Source: Acidobacteriota bacterium (GTDB lineage: Bacteria > Acidobacteriota > Thermoanaerobaculia > Gp7-AA8). Taken from it: a DNA stretch of 37,010 nt. The translations under genes were made by a program, and so were the position numbers. The stretch covers positions 1-37,010 of the forward strand of contig JAFAVZ010000485.1 in the NCBI GenBank assembly GCA_019242175.1, read 5' to 3'. Positions 7,418-15,064 of the stretch are shown one piece after another. The notes under the pieces were generated by a model. That model was not told the origin of the DNA and ran no database searches. It was given only the letters and a program-made list of their open reading frames with translations. Position 1 is the stretch's first letter. Each line of letters starts with the position of its first letter.

Positions 7418-8560
7418 ATGCGCCGACTGCTGCCCTTTCTTCTCGCCGCCCTGACCGCGCCGGCCGCTTTCGCCGCGCCGCTCGTCACGCAAGCGGTCGT
7501 CTCCCACACGTACGCACCGCCGCCGGGCGTGTTCGCCGCGACGGCGAAGGCGGTCTCGCTGGTGCGGACGGACGCGGGCGTCGTCGGCTGTTGGGCGAAC
7601 GCGCCGCAGATCCTCTGCGCGACGCTCGCGCCGGCGGGCGGCTTCGACACGCCGGTCGTGCTGCCGTCGTACACATCGGGCGTCGCCGGCTCCGTTCCGG
7701 CGGTCGCGTGGAACGGGCGGGAGCTGCTCGTCGCGTTCGAAGAAGGGGAGAACATCGCGCTCGTGCGGCTCGATCGTTCCCTGCGCGTGCTCGCGCCGCC
7801 GAAGCCGCTCGAGTTCCGCGCGTCGGCCGGATCCGCGCCCGCGCTTTCGTGGAACCGGAACGAATGGCTGCTGACGTACCGGAACTACGAGGCGTACATC
7901 GCGGCGACCGGCGCGGCCATGTACGCGGAGTCCGATCCGTGGCCGGTCGTCGACAGCGGCCTGTCCGGCGACGAGGTCGTCGTCATCCACAGCCCCGGCA
8001 CACGCACCGTTGCGGGCCCGCCGTCTTGCCACTACATCATGTACGGCTTCGGCTGCTGCACGATCTGCAATCCGACGACAGTGCAGGAGCCGGAGTGGCA
8101 CGCCACCTCCTCGGTCGTGGGCCCGGTGCCGCTGCCGTTGGATCGTTACACCGACGCCCGCAGCGCCGCGCTCGCCCAACGCGGCAACGGCGCGCTCCTC
8201 GTGTGGCCGCAGATCGAGTTCGCCACGAGCGCCCTGCTCACCGCATCGCTCGACGGCAACCGTCTCGGCGCCACGCAGCGCATCGGCGTGACGGCGAACG
8301 GCGTCCTGCCACGCATCGCCGCGACCCCGACGAACGGCCTCGTGGTCTGGGAAGAAGCGGGCGACATCCGCGGCGTGTTGGTCGACGCCGACGGCAAGGC
8401 AGACGGCGATCCGTTCGTCATCGCCGCCACCGCACCGGTCGAAGCGCATCCGTCGGTGATCGCGATGAACGAGAACGAGTACGTCGTCGCGTACGAGATC
8501 GAAGGCAAGCTCGCGACGCGGTTCGTGATCCTGCAGCAGTCGAAACGCCGCAGCCGTTAG
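7418..8560 (+). CDS. Secreted beta-rich (propeller-like) protein of unknown function
   Basis: A 380-residue protein. I chose ATG 7418 because it gives a standard signal peptide (MRRLLPFLLAALTAPAAFAA). In-frame ATGs at 7367 and 7379 would add a non-hydrophobic leader; the first overlaps the previous stop. The mature sequence has repeated strands of the type PAVAWNGRELLVAFEEG, PALSWNRNEWLLTYRN, NGALLVWPQIEF and NGLVVWEEAGDIRGVLVD. Such repeats, with a Trp and a short turn, are common in secreted propeller-like proteins. A cysteine cluster (CHYIMYGFGCCTICN, about residues 206-220) could form disulphides. The function is unknown. Its stop overlaps the convergent HNH gene by 4 bases. Confidence 0.72.
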   Translation: MRRLLPFLLAALTAPAAFAAPLVTQAVVSHTYAPPPGVFAATAKAVSLVRTDAGVVGCWANAPQILCATLAPAGGFDTPVVLPSYTSGVAGSVPAVAWNGRELLVAFEEGENIALVRLDRSLRVLAPPKPLEFRASAGSAPALSWNRNEWLLTYRNYEAYIAATGAAMYAESDPWPVVDSGLSGDEVVVIHSPGTRTVAGPPSCHYIMYGFGCCTICNPTTVQEPEWHATSSVVGPVPLPLDRYTDARSAALAQRGNGALLVWPQIEFATSALLTASLDGNRLGATQRIGVTANGVLPRIAATPTNGLVVWEEAGDIRGVLVDADGKADGDPFVIAATAPVEAHPSVIAMNENEYVVAYEIEGKLATRFVILQQSKRRSR

Positions 8561-8952
8561 CTTCGGCGCTCGCGCAGCTCGCGCGTCACTCTGCGGTGGC
8601 AGGGGATGCAGAGCGTCCGGATGTTCTCCAGGTTCGAGTCGCCGCCTTCCACCACGGCGAGGATGTGATCCGCTTCCCACCAGGTCTTGCGCTTGCGCGT
8701 GATTGCGCCGGCGGCGAGCAGCGTGCGCAGCTCGCGCATGCGGTCGGCGAACGGAAGGCGCATCACGCGGCGGCGCGCTTTCACGGTGTCCGTCCCGCAG
8801 AGCGCGCACACGCCGTTGTCGCGGGCGAGCACGCACTCGCGGAGGTAGCTCGTGCTGGAGCGGAGGCGCCACTCGTGGACGCACGCATCGGAGCAGAACG
8901 TCCGGCGACGGCCGCTCACCTCCGTCTTGCACCAGCGGCAAAGGGCGCGCAT
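8557..8952 (-). CDS. HNH endonuclease family protein
   Basis: A 131-residue protein with an N-terminal zinc knuckle pair (CRWCK at residues 5-9, FCSDAC at about 19-24), a second CALC pair near residue 48, and a C-terminal HNH core. The core shows ADHI (about residues 93-96), SNLENIRTLCIPCH and the final His, with the Cys pair bracketing the bba-metal fold. Small stand-alone HNH proteins of this kind cleave or nick DNA, but specificity cannot be told. The plain start is ATG 8952. It lies downstream of the terminator of the peroxide operon and is transcribed in the same direction. It overlaps the convergent gene by 4 bases. Confidence 0.85.
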   Translation of the reverse strand: MRALCRWCKTEVSGRRRTFCSDACVHEWRLRSSTSYLRECVLARDNGVCALCGTDTVKARRRVMRLPFADRMRELRTLLAAGAITRKRKTWWEADHILAVVEGGDSNLENIRTLCIPCHRRVTRELRERRS

Positions 8953-8962
8953 GAGGGGAAAA

Positions 8963-8985
8963 GGGCCGGCGGGTTGCGCCGGCCC
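8963..8985 (-). terminator. Intrinsic terminator after ahpD
   Basis: A perfect 9-bp GC stem (GGGCCGGCG / CGCCGGCCC) with a 5-base loop, followed on the minus strand by TTTTCCCC. It lies 9 bases after the ahpD stop and before the HNH gene, so it should end the perR-ahpC-ahpD transcript. Confidence 0.7.
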
Positions 8986-8993
8986 CGGAGAGT

Positions 8994-9542
8994 TTAGAAC
9001 GCGAGCGCCGGCTCGAGCGCGGGAAGCTCGAGCGAGACGGCAGCGGCGTTGACCGTGGCCGCGATGCGCACGGCATCGTGAACCTGATCTTCGCTGAGGC
9101 CGCCGGCGAGGACGACCTGCTCGTGAGAACGAACGCAGGTCTCGCAGCCGTTCACCGCGCTCACCGCGAGGCAGAACAGCTCGAAGTCGACCTTCGACGC
9201 CGCCGGCTTCGCGATGCGCTGCATGCGCAGGCGGGCCGGCTTCTCGTTGTAGGACGGCTTCCCGATCTGGTGCCGGAAGCGGTAGTAGACGTTGTTCATC
9301 GCCATGAGCGCCGCCGCGGCCAGGGCGTCTTCGATCACCGCGTCGCTCACGTCCGCCATGCGGGCGTCGGCGATCAACGCGTCTCGAAGGGCCTTGTGCC
9401 GGGCAACGGTCGCCGTGGCGATCGCCGTTCCCCAGCGCTGCGCCGGAGTCAGCGACTCCGTCTGCAGCACCGACTGCAGGTTCAGCTTGATGTCGCGCGC
9501 GCTGTCAGGCATCGAGGCGCGCAGGATTTCGACCGAGCTCAT
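8994..9542 (-). CDS. ahpD: Alkyl hydroperoxide reductase AhpD family protein
   Basis: A 182-residue protein of the AhpD/carboxymuconolactone decarboxylase superfamily. The catalytic CxxCxxxH motif is present (Cys133-Glu-Thr-Cys136, His140). The N-terminal MSSVEILRASMPDSARDIKLNL and the central MNNVYYRFRH are characteristic of AhpD. In Mycobacterium, AhpD reduces AhpC using electrons from a lipoylated partner; the same role is expected here. The ATG at 9542 shares its A with the last base of the ahpC stop (TAATG), so the two genes are translationally coupled and the products made together. The family trimer is cytoplasmic. Confidence 0.95.
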   Translation of the reverse strand: MSSVEILRASMPDSARDIKLNLQSVLQTESLTPAQRWGTAIATATVARHKALRDALIADARMADVSDAVIEDALAAAALMAMNNVYYRFRHQIGKPSYNEKPARLRMQRIAKPAASKVDFELFCLAVSAVNGCETCVRSHEQVVLAGGLSEDQVHDAVRIAATVNAAAVSLELPALEPALAF

Positions 9543-10078
9543 TACGCCACCTTGATCGTGTCCTGCCCCTTCTGCCAGTTGCAGGGGCAGAGCTCGTCCG
9601 TCTGGAGAGCGTCGAGCGAGCGGAGCACTTCGTTCACATTGCGGCCGACCGAGAGGTCATTGACGCTGACGTAGCGAATGACGCCGTCCGGATCGACGAT
9701 GTAGGTCGCGCGGAGCGCCACGCCGTCCTTCGGGTGCAGAATGCCGAGGTCCTGGGCGAACGAGGGCGAGATGTGCACGAGCGGCGTCGGCAGGTCGGCC
9801 AGATCCGCATGCGCATTGCGCCAGGCGAGGTGCGAAAACTCGTTGTCCGTCGAGCCGCCGATCACGACTGCGTCGCGATCTTCGAAATCCGCCGTTCTCT
9901 TACCGAACTCGACCATTTCGGTCGGGCAGACGAACGTGAAGTCTTTCGGATACGAATAGAAGACGATCCACTTGCCGGCGTACGTATCGTTCGTGACTTC
10001 CTGGAATTCCTTCCCCTTCTCGCGGCTGACGTTCGCGTTCAGGCGGAACTGGGGAAACGTATCTCCAACTGTGAGCAT
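9542..10078 (-). CDS. ahpC: Peroxiredoxin AhpC
   Basis: A 178-residue typical peroxiredoxin that reduces hydrogen and organic peroxides. The peroxidatic cysteine is Cys51 in FVCPTE. The C-terminal resolving region reads ELCPCNW (Cys164 and Cys166), the three-cysteine arrangement known from mycobacterial AhpC, which is reduced by AhpD. The start at ATG 10078 has an AAGGAG site about 11 bases upstream, rather far. The frame is open further upstream but without family resemblance. It lies in one operon between perR (41 bp upstream) and ahpD (overlapping). No AhpF flavoprotein is present nearby, consistent with AhpD being the electron donor. Confidence 0.95.
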   Translation of the reverse strand: MLTVGDTFPQFRLNANVSREKGKEFQEVTNDTYAGKWIVFYSYPKDFTFVCPTEMVEFGKRTADFEDRDAVVIGGSTDNEFSHLAWRNAHADLADLPTPLVHISPSFAQDLGILHPKDGVALRATYIVDPDGVIRYVSVNDLSVGRNVNEVLRSLDALQTDELCPCNWQKGQDTIKVA

Positions 10079-10119
10079 TTGAAAAACGACTCCTTCAATG
10101 ATGGTGTGGGATTTTTGCG

Positions 10120-10533
10120 TCAGTCGCGGATTGCGGAGGGCTTCCGGACGCCGCGCATGACGACCTGGTAGTCCTGAATGTCGTAATCGCGCAAATGGTC
10201 GAGGCTGCCGACCTGCACGAGCTCCCACGGCACGTCGTGAATCTGCCCGGTCTCTTCGTCGATGAAGTGATGGTGCGTCTCCATCTTCGGGTCGAACACC
10301 ACGCTGTCCTCGCGGAGGCGCAGCGCGCGCAGAAGTCCCTTTTCCACGAAGAGGTTGAGGGTGTTGTAGACGGTGGCGCGGGAGATGTACGGGAAGCTGC
10401 GTTTCACTTCCCGGAACACGCGATCGGCCGACGGATGCTCCTCGGTGCAGAAGACGTACTGCGCCACGGCGACCCTTTGGGCCGAGGGCTGGATGCCTTT
10501 GTCGCGGAGGATGCTGTCGAAGTCGCGTTCCAT
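10120..10533 (-). CDS. perR: Fur-family peroxide regulator (PerR-like)
   Basis: A 137-residue Fur-family repressor. The winged-helix part carries SRATVYNTLNLFVEKGLL (about residues 51-68). The regulatory metal residues of PerR can be matched: His33, Asp81, His87 and His89 (within ETHHHF) and Asp100. The two CxxC pairs that hold structural zinc in many Fur/PerR proteins are absent; the equivalent of the first reads HHHFIDEETGQ and the only Cys is Cys29. It therefore belongs to the zinc-site-less subgroup. Its position at the head of ahpC-ahpD supports a peroxide-sensing role. A palindrome 4 bases upstream of the ATG suggests autoregulation. There is no Shine-Dalgarno, so the mRNA could be almost leaderless. 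Confidence 0.88.
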   Translation of the reverse strand: MERDFDSILRDKGIQPSAQRVAVAQYVFCTEEHPSADRVFREVKRSFPYISRATVYNTLNLFVEKGLLRALRLREDSVVFDPKMETHHHFIDEETGQIHDVPWELVQVGSLDHLRDYDIQDYQVVMRGVRKPSAIRD

Positions 10534-10537
10534 GGGT

Positions 10538-10552
10538 TTAGACGATTTCTAA
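10538..10552. promoter_or_regulatory. Candidate PerR operator
   Basis: The 15-bp hyphenated palindrome TTAGAAATCGTCTAA (minus-strand reading; arms TTAGA and TCTAA) sits 4 bases upstream of the perR ATG. It has the same length and the same outer bases as the PerR box consensus TTATAATNATTATAA. Binding here would block transcription of the whole perR-ahpC-ahpD operon. No equally good site precedes ahpC. Confidence 0.6.
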
Positions 10553-10914
10553 CTTGCGACGCGCTCAAATACGCGGGACGGGTCAGATATTTCACCGCCT
10601 TCAAATTGCTTTTTTCGATGGGTAAGGAGATGTATAAGGATGCCGTGAGCGAGAAAGAGCACAGTTTCGGAACCCGGCGCCCCCTTTTCCCCACAAAAGT
10701 TCCCTTTCGTTGTCGATTTCTGGTGAAGCGTCCGTCTATCCCAGCGAAGGGGAGGTGTGTTTCGTGTGACAAATCCAGGTTTCGTATGGGTGAACTCCTC
10801 CTCTCCTGCTAGACTGCGCGACATCTCTCGACAATTCAGCAACTGGGTCCAGAAGACGTCTTCTTAGAAAAGTCACGTTTGGTTTCCCATCGTGTTCCCG
10901 TTCAGGCGAAGGCT
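10553..10914. other. Divergent intergenic region, perR operon / sigma operon
   Basis: This 362-bp gap, visibly AT-richer than the rest of the window, lies between two divergent operons. I see no convincing gene: the short frames in it have no family resemblance. It contains a perfect 14-bp palindrome (AGAAGACGTCTTCT, 10851-10864), directly followed by TTAGAAA, about 50 bases upstream of the sigma factor start. No clear -35/-10 pair was found for either direction. Confidence 0.5.
10851..10864. promoter_or_regulatory. Perfect 14-bp palindrome upstream of the sigma/CHAT/caspase operon
   Basis: AGAAGACGTCTTCT reads the same on both strands. It overlaps a second small palindrome (TTCTTAGAA). It lies 51 bases upstream of the sigma factor ATG at 10915, where an operator would be expected. 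The binding protein is unknown. Confidence 0.45.
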
Positions 10915-11787
10915 ATGGACGCTGAAGAACTATTTCTCCAGAACATGGATGCGATCGAGCGCATCACGACCTATGTATCCCGCATGGGTCACCTCGAACC
11001 GGCGGAAGCCGAAGACTTTGCGTCGTTCGTGAAGCTCGAGTTGATCGAGAACAACTACGAGGTCATCCGCAAGTTCGAGGGGCGGAGCAGCTTCACCACC
11101 TACCTCAATACCGTCATCAACCACTTCTTCTATCAATACCGGGTGAAGATGTGGGGCAAGTGGCGCCCTTCGGCCGAGGCGAAACGGCTGGGGGAGAAGG
11201 CGATCACGCTGGAGCGCCTCCTCACCCGAGACGGCTACTCGCTCGACGAGGCCGTGCAGGTGCTCACCACCGGCTCGCCGGCCGGCTTCACAGAGCTGGA
11301 GATCGAAGGGCTGTATCGCCGCCTGCCGATCCGCATGCCTCGGCCGGTGCTCGTCTCCCAGGCGTCGCCGCCCGACACGGGCACGACGGAGAATGACGCC
11401 GATGAACGGCTGATGAGCCGCGACCGGCAGGAGACGGGGCGGGCGGCGGCGCGGGTGATCGACGCCGCCATGGGCGCCTTCTCTCTCGAAGACCAGCTCA
11501 TCCTGCAGCTGCGCTTCTGGCACTCCTGGAAGGTGCCGCACATCGCCGATCATCTGAACATCCCGGCGAAGAAGGCCTACAAACGGATCGACAAGCTCCT
11601 GGCCTCGCTGCGCTCCAAGCTCGAGCGCGCGGGGGTGAACGGGAACGACATCGGGGAAGTCCTGGCCCACGGAGACGGCGAGATTCATGTGGCACGTCTT
11701 CATCAGCAGGGGGGAGAATCGCCTACAGGTCCCTCTAACCGTATTGACGGGGGACGCTCGGGCGGCGCGAGCCGGCTGTCGGGTTAG
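10915..11787 (+). CDS. Sigma-70 family RNA polymerase sigma factor (ECF-like)
   Basis: A 290-residue sigma factor. Region 2 lies at about residues 10-85 (AEDFASFVKLELIENNYEVIRK, FEGRSSFTTYLNTVINHFFY) and directs -10 recognition. Region 4 lies at about 185-240 (FSLEDQLILQLRFW, VPHIADHLNIPAKKAYKRIDK), a helix-turn-helix for the -35 element. A long linker (about 85-180) and a 50-residue Gly/Ser-rich tail make it larger than a usual 180-residue ECF factor. I take ATG 10915; an earlier in-frame TTG at 10879 is possible. The stop is 7 bases from the next ATG and forms part of that gene's ribosome site, so the two are coupled. The partner carries a zinc anti-sigma domain, which implies a sigma/anti-sigma pair. 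Confidence 0.88.
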   Translation: MDAEELFLQNMDAIERITTYVSRMGHLEPAEAEDFASFVKLELIENNYEVIRKFEGRSSFTTYLNTVINHFFYQYRVKMWGKWRPSAEAKRLGEKAITLERLLTRDGYSLDEAVQVLTTGSPAGFTELEIEGLYRRLPIRMPRPVLVSQASPPDTGTTENDADERLMSRDRQETGRAAARVIDAAMGAFSLEDQLILQLRFWHSWKVPHIADHLNIPAKKAYKRIDKLLASLRSKLERAGVNGNDIGEVLAHGDGEIHVARLHQQGGESPTGPSNRIDGGRSGGASRLSG

Positions 11788-11794
11788 GAGACCG

Positions 11795-14700
11795 ATGGAG
11801 CACTCGGGATTTCCGTCTCACGAAACGCTAGCAGCGTTCATCGACGGGCGTCTGGACTCGCAGACGCGCAAACGGGTCATGGAGCACATGGCGACTTGCG
11901 CCGAATGCCGATCCACGTTCGTCGGCGCCGTCGAGCTGAGAGGGCTCGACACGGCCGCCTTTCCTCGGCGTTACCGTCTTCGATGGGCGTCGGCGGCAGC
12001 GGCAGCACTTCTCATCGGCGCGGTCCTCGCCGGAGGATTCCTGGTCCGCACTCGCAACCGGGAGCCCCTCCCGCCGGGTGTCGACGCACTGATCGCCGCG
12101 GCCGGCGACTTTCCGAACCGCCCGGCGGACGGCCGCATCACCGGCTTTCCCTACCGCCCGAAGCCGCGCGTCCTGCGCAGCGCACCCGCGACCGAGGATT
12201 CGTCGAAGTGGAAGACGATCAGCGCGGGGAACAAGATCTTCGAACGCGCCGATCGGAACCCCTCGGCTGAAAACCTCCACGCCTACGGCATCTCCTTCTA
12301 CGCCGTCGGCAGCGCGGAGATGGCCGTGGCGCAGCTCGAGGCCGCGGTGCGGAAGGAGACGGGCCACGAAGACGTGAAGCAGGCGATCGGCGCCTCGCAC
12401 GACGCGCAGCTCCTCTCCGACCTCAGCGCGGCTTACCTCGCCGTCGCCGGACAGAAGGAACAGAACCATCAATGGATGCTCTCCGCGACGAGCGCCGCCG
12501 ACAGGGCGTGGGAGCTCGCCCCCGATTCGCCCGAGGTGCTGTGGAATCGGGCGGCGAGCTACGAGGCCTGGCCGTTGCGGCAGAAGGCGCGCGACGCCTG
12601 GAACGACTATCTCCGCGTCGACTCCACCAGCCGTTGGGCGGCGGAGGCGAGGACGCGTCGCGACGAGCTCGAGCGGCCGCCGCAGTCGGAGTTGTGGGAG
12701 CGCGAGCGCCAGACGCTGGACGAGAAGAGGGCGGATGCGCCGGCGCAGGCGAAGCGGCTGGCGGTGATCTATCCGCAGGAGGCGCGCGAGTACGCGCAGG
12801 GAACGCTGCTGCCGTGCTGGGGGGAGGAAGCGTTGGCCGGCGACGAAGACGCGGCGGCCCGAACGCTGGCCATGGTCCGCGCCATCGGCGAGGCGTCGGC
12901 GGCGAAGGGCGACACGCTGCTCGTCCGCACCGTCGCGCACATCGAGTCCAAACGTGCTCGCCGCGCGCTCGCCGAGGGCTTCGTCGCGTGGCATGAAGGG
13001 CAGAAGGCGTACGACGACTCGAAGATGGCCGAGGCGGAGAGCCATCTGCAGATTGCCGTCGCGAACCTGACCGCGGCCGGCTCGCCGTTCGCGGGCGCGG
13101 TGCGTCGCGACTACGCCAGCGCCGCGTTCAATCAGAACGACTACGAGACCGTGCTCGTCCGCCTCGCAGCGATCCCGCAGGACGATCTCGAGGCGTCGCC
13201 GTGGCTGCGCGGCCGGGTGCTCTGGCTGAGCGCGCTCGCGGAGACGGTGCTCGGTCGACAGAAGCTCGCGCTCGATCACTATCAGCAAGCGTTCGACGAT
13301 TTCCGCCAGCTCGGCGAAGTGGACAACCAGCTCGCCGTGCAGAACCTGATGGCGATCAACGACGACTACACCGCGGACACCACGCGGGCCTGGCAGCGGC
13401 GCTTCGACTCGTTCCGCAAGCTCCATCAGCTCGGGAGCTCGCGGCGCGCGCAATACGTCTTCACCGATGCCTCCCGCGCCGCGGCCCGCGAAGGGCAGGT
13501 CGGCGCCGCGCGCGTGTTCGCGGACGAGATGGTCCGCGTCGCGCGCATCAGCAAGTTGCCGGCGGCGATCAGCGACGCGTATCTCAATCGCGGCGTCGCG
13601 CAGTTCCTCTCCGGACGCATCGACGCGGCGCAGCGCGATCTGGAGCATGCCGAGCATTGGGCCGCGCGCATTCCGGACGAGGACATGCGCGCGCGCACGA
13701 TCGCGAACACGGAGCTCACCGCCTACAACTGGCGCAATGGGGAGTCGCCGGACGTCGCCATCGGCCGCCTCTCGAACGCCATCGAGTTCTTCGAGGAGAC
13801 GGAGAAGCGTTTCTATCTGCCGCGCCTCCATTTCCTGCGCGCCCGCGTCGCCTGCGGCGCCGGCCGCGCGCAAGCCTGCGAGGCGGACCTCAAGGCCGGG
13901 CTCTCCGAGGCTTCACAGGAGCTGAAGGGTCTGCGGGATCCGATTCTGTTCGGGACGTATCTGCAGACGGTGCGCGAGGCGACGGACGGTCTCGCATCGA
14001 TCCTCGTCCGCCGCGGCGACGCGCGCGCGTCCTTGCCGTACATCGATTGCAACCGTCTGCTCTTCGCGGCGTCGAATGCGAAGCCGGTCGCCTGCGCCAG
14101 CACCGACCAGGCCCTCACCGCATCAGTACAGAAGCGTCTCCCCGCGCACTCGGCGTTGCTCGAACTGGCGGTGATCGACGATCAGCTTTTGGCGTGGCTC
14201 ATCACCGCGGATGACGTCCGTTTCGAGCAGCGGAAGATGGGCCTGTTCCGCGGCGAACGGATGCTCGAGCCGTTTGCCGATGCGCTGCCGAATCTACAGT
14301 CGCTGGTGATCGTGAACGACCCGGCGTTCGCGGACGTCCCGCTTCCGTCGCTGCGCAATCCGGCGACGGGACGCTATCTCATCGAAGACCTCGACCTCAC
14401 TACGATTCCGAGCGCCGCCACGTTCGCCGCCTCCGTCGCGCCGGGCGTCGCGAACGGCACGGCGCTCGTCGTCTGCAACGCGGCCTACGATCAGGCCGGA
14501 CTCAAACCGCTGCGGTTCGCCGACGACGAGGCGCTCGCGACCGCGGCAGCGTATCGGCGTCACGAGATCCTGCGCGGCAAGGATGCGACGCGGCAACGGT
14601 TCCTCGAAGACGCCGGCGATGCGAGCGTGGTGCACTACGTCGGCCACTCGGTCTCGCAGGCCGACTCGCCGTTGCTCGCTGCGCTCGCGCTCGCGCCGGC

Positions 14701-15052
14701 GAGCGCGCAGGACTCCGGCCTGCTCACCGCGCGCGACATCGCCCGTGCGAAGTTCCCGCACACCTCCCTCGTCGTCCTCTCCGCGTGCAGCACCGCCGCC
14801 GCGGATCGACGGGAGGAGGCGGGCGTGACGAATCTGGCTCGCGCATTTCTCGCCGCCGGAGTTCCCGGAGTCATCGCCAGCACCACGCCGGTCGATGACG
14901 CCACGGCGCCCGAGATGTTTCGCCGTCTGCACGGCCTGCTCGCGCAGGGCGTCGCCCCTCCCAGGGCATTGCGGACGGTTCAGATCGAGATGATTCGCCG
15001 AGGCGCCCCACCGAATGCGTGGGCCGGTTTCCAATACCTCGGCAGTATCTAG
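11795..15052 (+). CDS. Zinc anti-sigma domain / TPR-like / CHAT protease membrane protein
   Basis: A 1085-residue protein starting at ATG 11795 with TAGGAG 4 bases upstream. Residues 1-45 carry a zf-HC2 anti-sigma module with HisX3CysX2Cys (His31, Cys35, Cys38) and an upstream His9. A basic stretch (RRYRLRW) and one membrane helix (about 65-84, ASAAAAALLIGAVLAGGFLV) follow. About 90-780 is Ala-rich helical repeat sequence of TPR type (LSDLSAAYLAVAG, AYGISFYAVGSAEMAVAQLE, DAYLNRGVAQFLSGRIDAA). The C-terminal 300 residues are a CHAT (caspase-HetF) domain with the dyad His951 (HYVGHS) and Cys998 (VLSACST). Expected role: hold the upstream sigma factor, sense a signal through the repeats, and cleave a target by CHAT. 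If the helix spans the membrane, repeats and protease lie outside the cytoplasm. Confidence 0.9.
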   Translation: MEHSGFPSHETLAAFIDGRLDSQTRKRVMEHMATCAECRSTFVGAVELRGLDTAAFPRRYRLRWASAAAAALLIGAVLAGGFLVRTRNREPLPPGVDALIAAAGDFPNRPADGRITGFPYRPKPRVLRSAPATEDSSKWKTISAGNKIFERADRNPSAENLHAYGISFYAVGSAEMAVAQLEAAVRKETGHEDVKQAIGASHDAQLLSDLSAAYLAVAGQKEQNHQWMLSATSAADRAWELAPDSPEVLWNRAASYEAWPLRQKARDAWNDYLRVDSTSRWAAEARTRRDELERPPQSELWERERQTLDEKRADAPAQAKRLAVIYPQEAREYAQGTLLPCWGEEALAGDEDAAARTLAMVRAIGEASAAKGDTLLVRTVAHIESKRARRALAEGFVAWHEGQKAYDDSKMAEAESHLQIAVANLTAAGSPFAGAVRRDYASAAFNQNDYETVLVRLAAIPQDDLEASPWLRGRVLWLSALAETVLGRQKLALDHYQQAFDDFRQLGEVDNQLAVQNLMAINDDYTADTTRAWQRRFDSFRKLHQLGSSRRAQYVFTDASRAAAREGQVGAARVFADEMVRVARISKLPAAISDAYLNRGVAQFLSGRIDAAQRDLEHAEHWAARIPDEDMRARTIANTELTAYNWRNGESPDVAIGRLSNAIEFFEETEKRFYLPRLHFLRARVACGAGRAQACEADLKAGLSEASQELKGLRDPILFGTYLQTVREATDGLASILVRRGDARASLPYIDCNRLLFAASNAKPVACASTDQALTASVQKRLPAHSALLELAVIDDQLLAWLITADDVRFEQRKMGLFRGERMLEPFADALPNLQSLVIVNDPAFADVPLPSLRNPATGRYLIEDLDLTTIPSAATFAASVAPGVANGTALVVCNAAYDQAGLKPLRFADDEALATAAAYRRHEILRGKDATRQRFLEDAGDASVVHYVGHSVSQADSPLLAALALAPASAQDSGLLTARDIARAKFPHTSLVVLSACSTAAADRREEAGVTNLARAFLAAGVPGVIASTTPVDDATAPEMFRRLHGLLAQGVAPPRALRTVQIEMIRRGAPPNAWAGFQYLGSI

Positions 15053-15064
15053 GAGGCACAAACA

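Noticed and set aside
6982-7755. In-frame upstream extension of the small secreted protein on the minus strand
   Set aside because: It would run antisense through two other genes and bury the obvious signal peptide that starts at 6981.
10664-10710. GGAACC and AAGTTCC words looking like an ECF sigma -35 element upstream of the sigma gene
   Set aside because: No CGTC/CGTA-type -10 element occurs 16-18 bases downstream on either strand.
10549-10842. A 97-residue minus-strand frame in the perR/sigma intergenic region
   Set aside because: It covers the proposed PerR operator, has no ribosome site or recognisable domain, and its composition differs from the neighbours.
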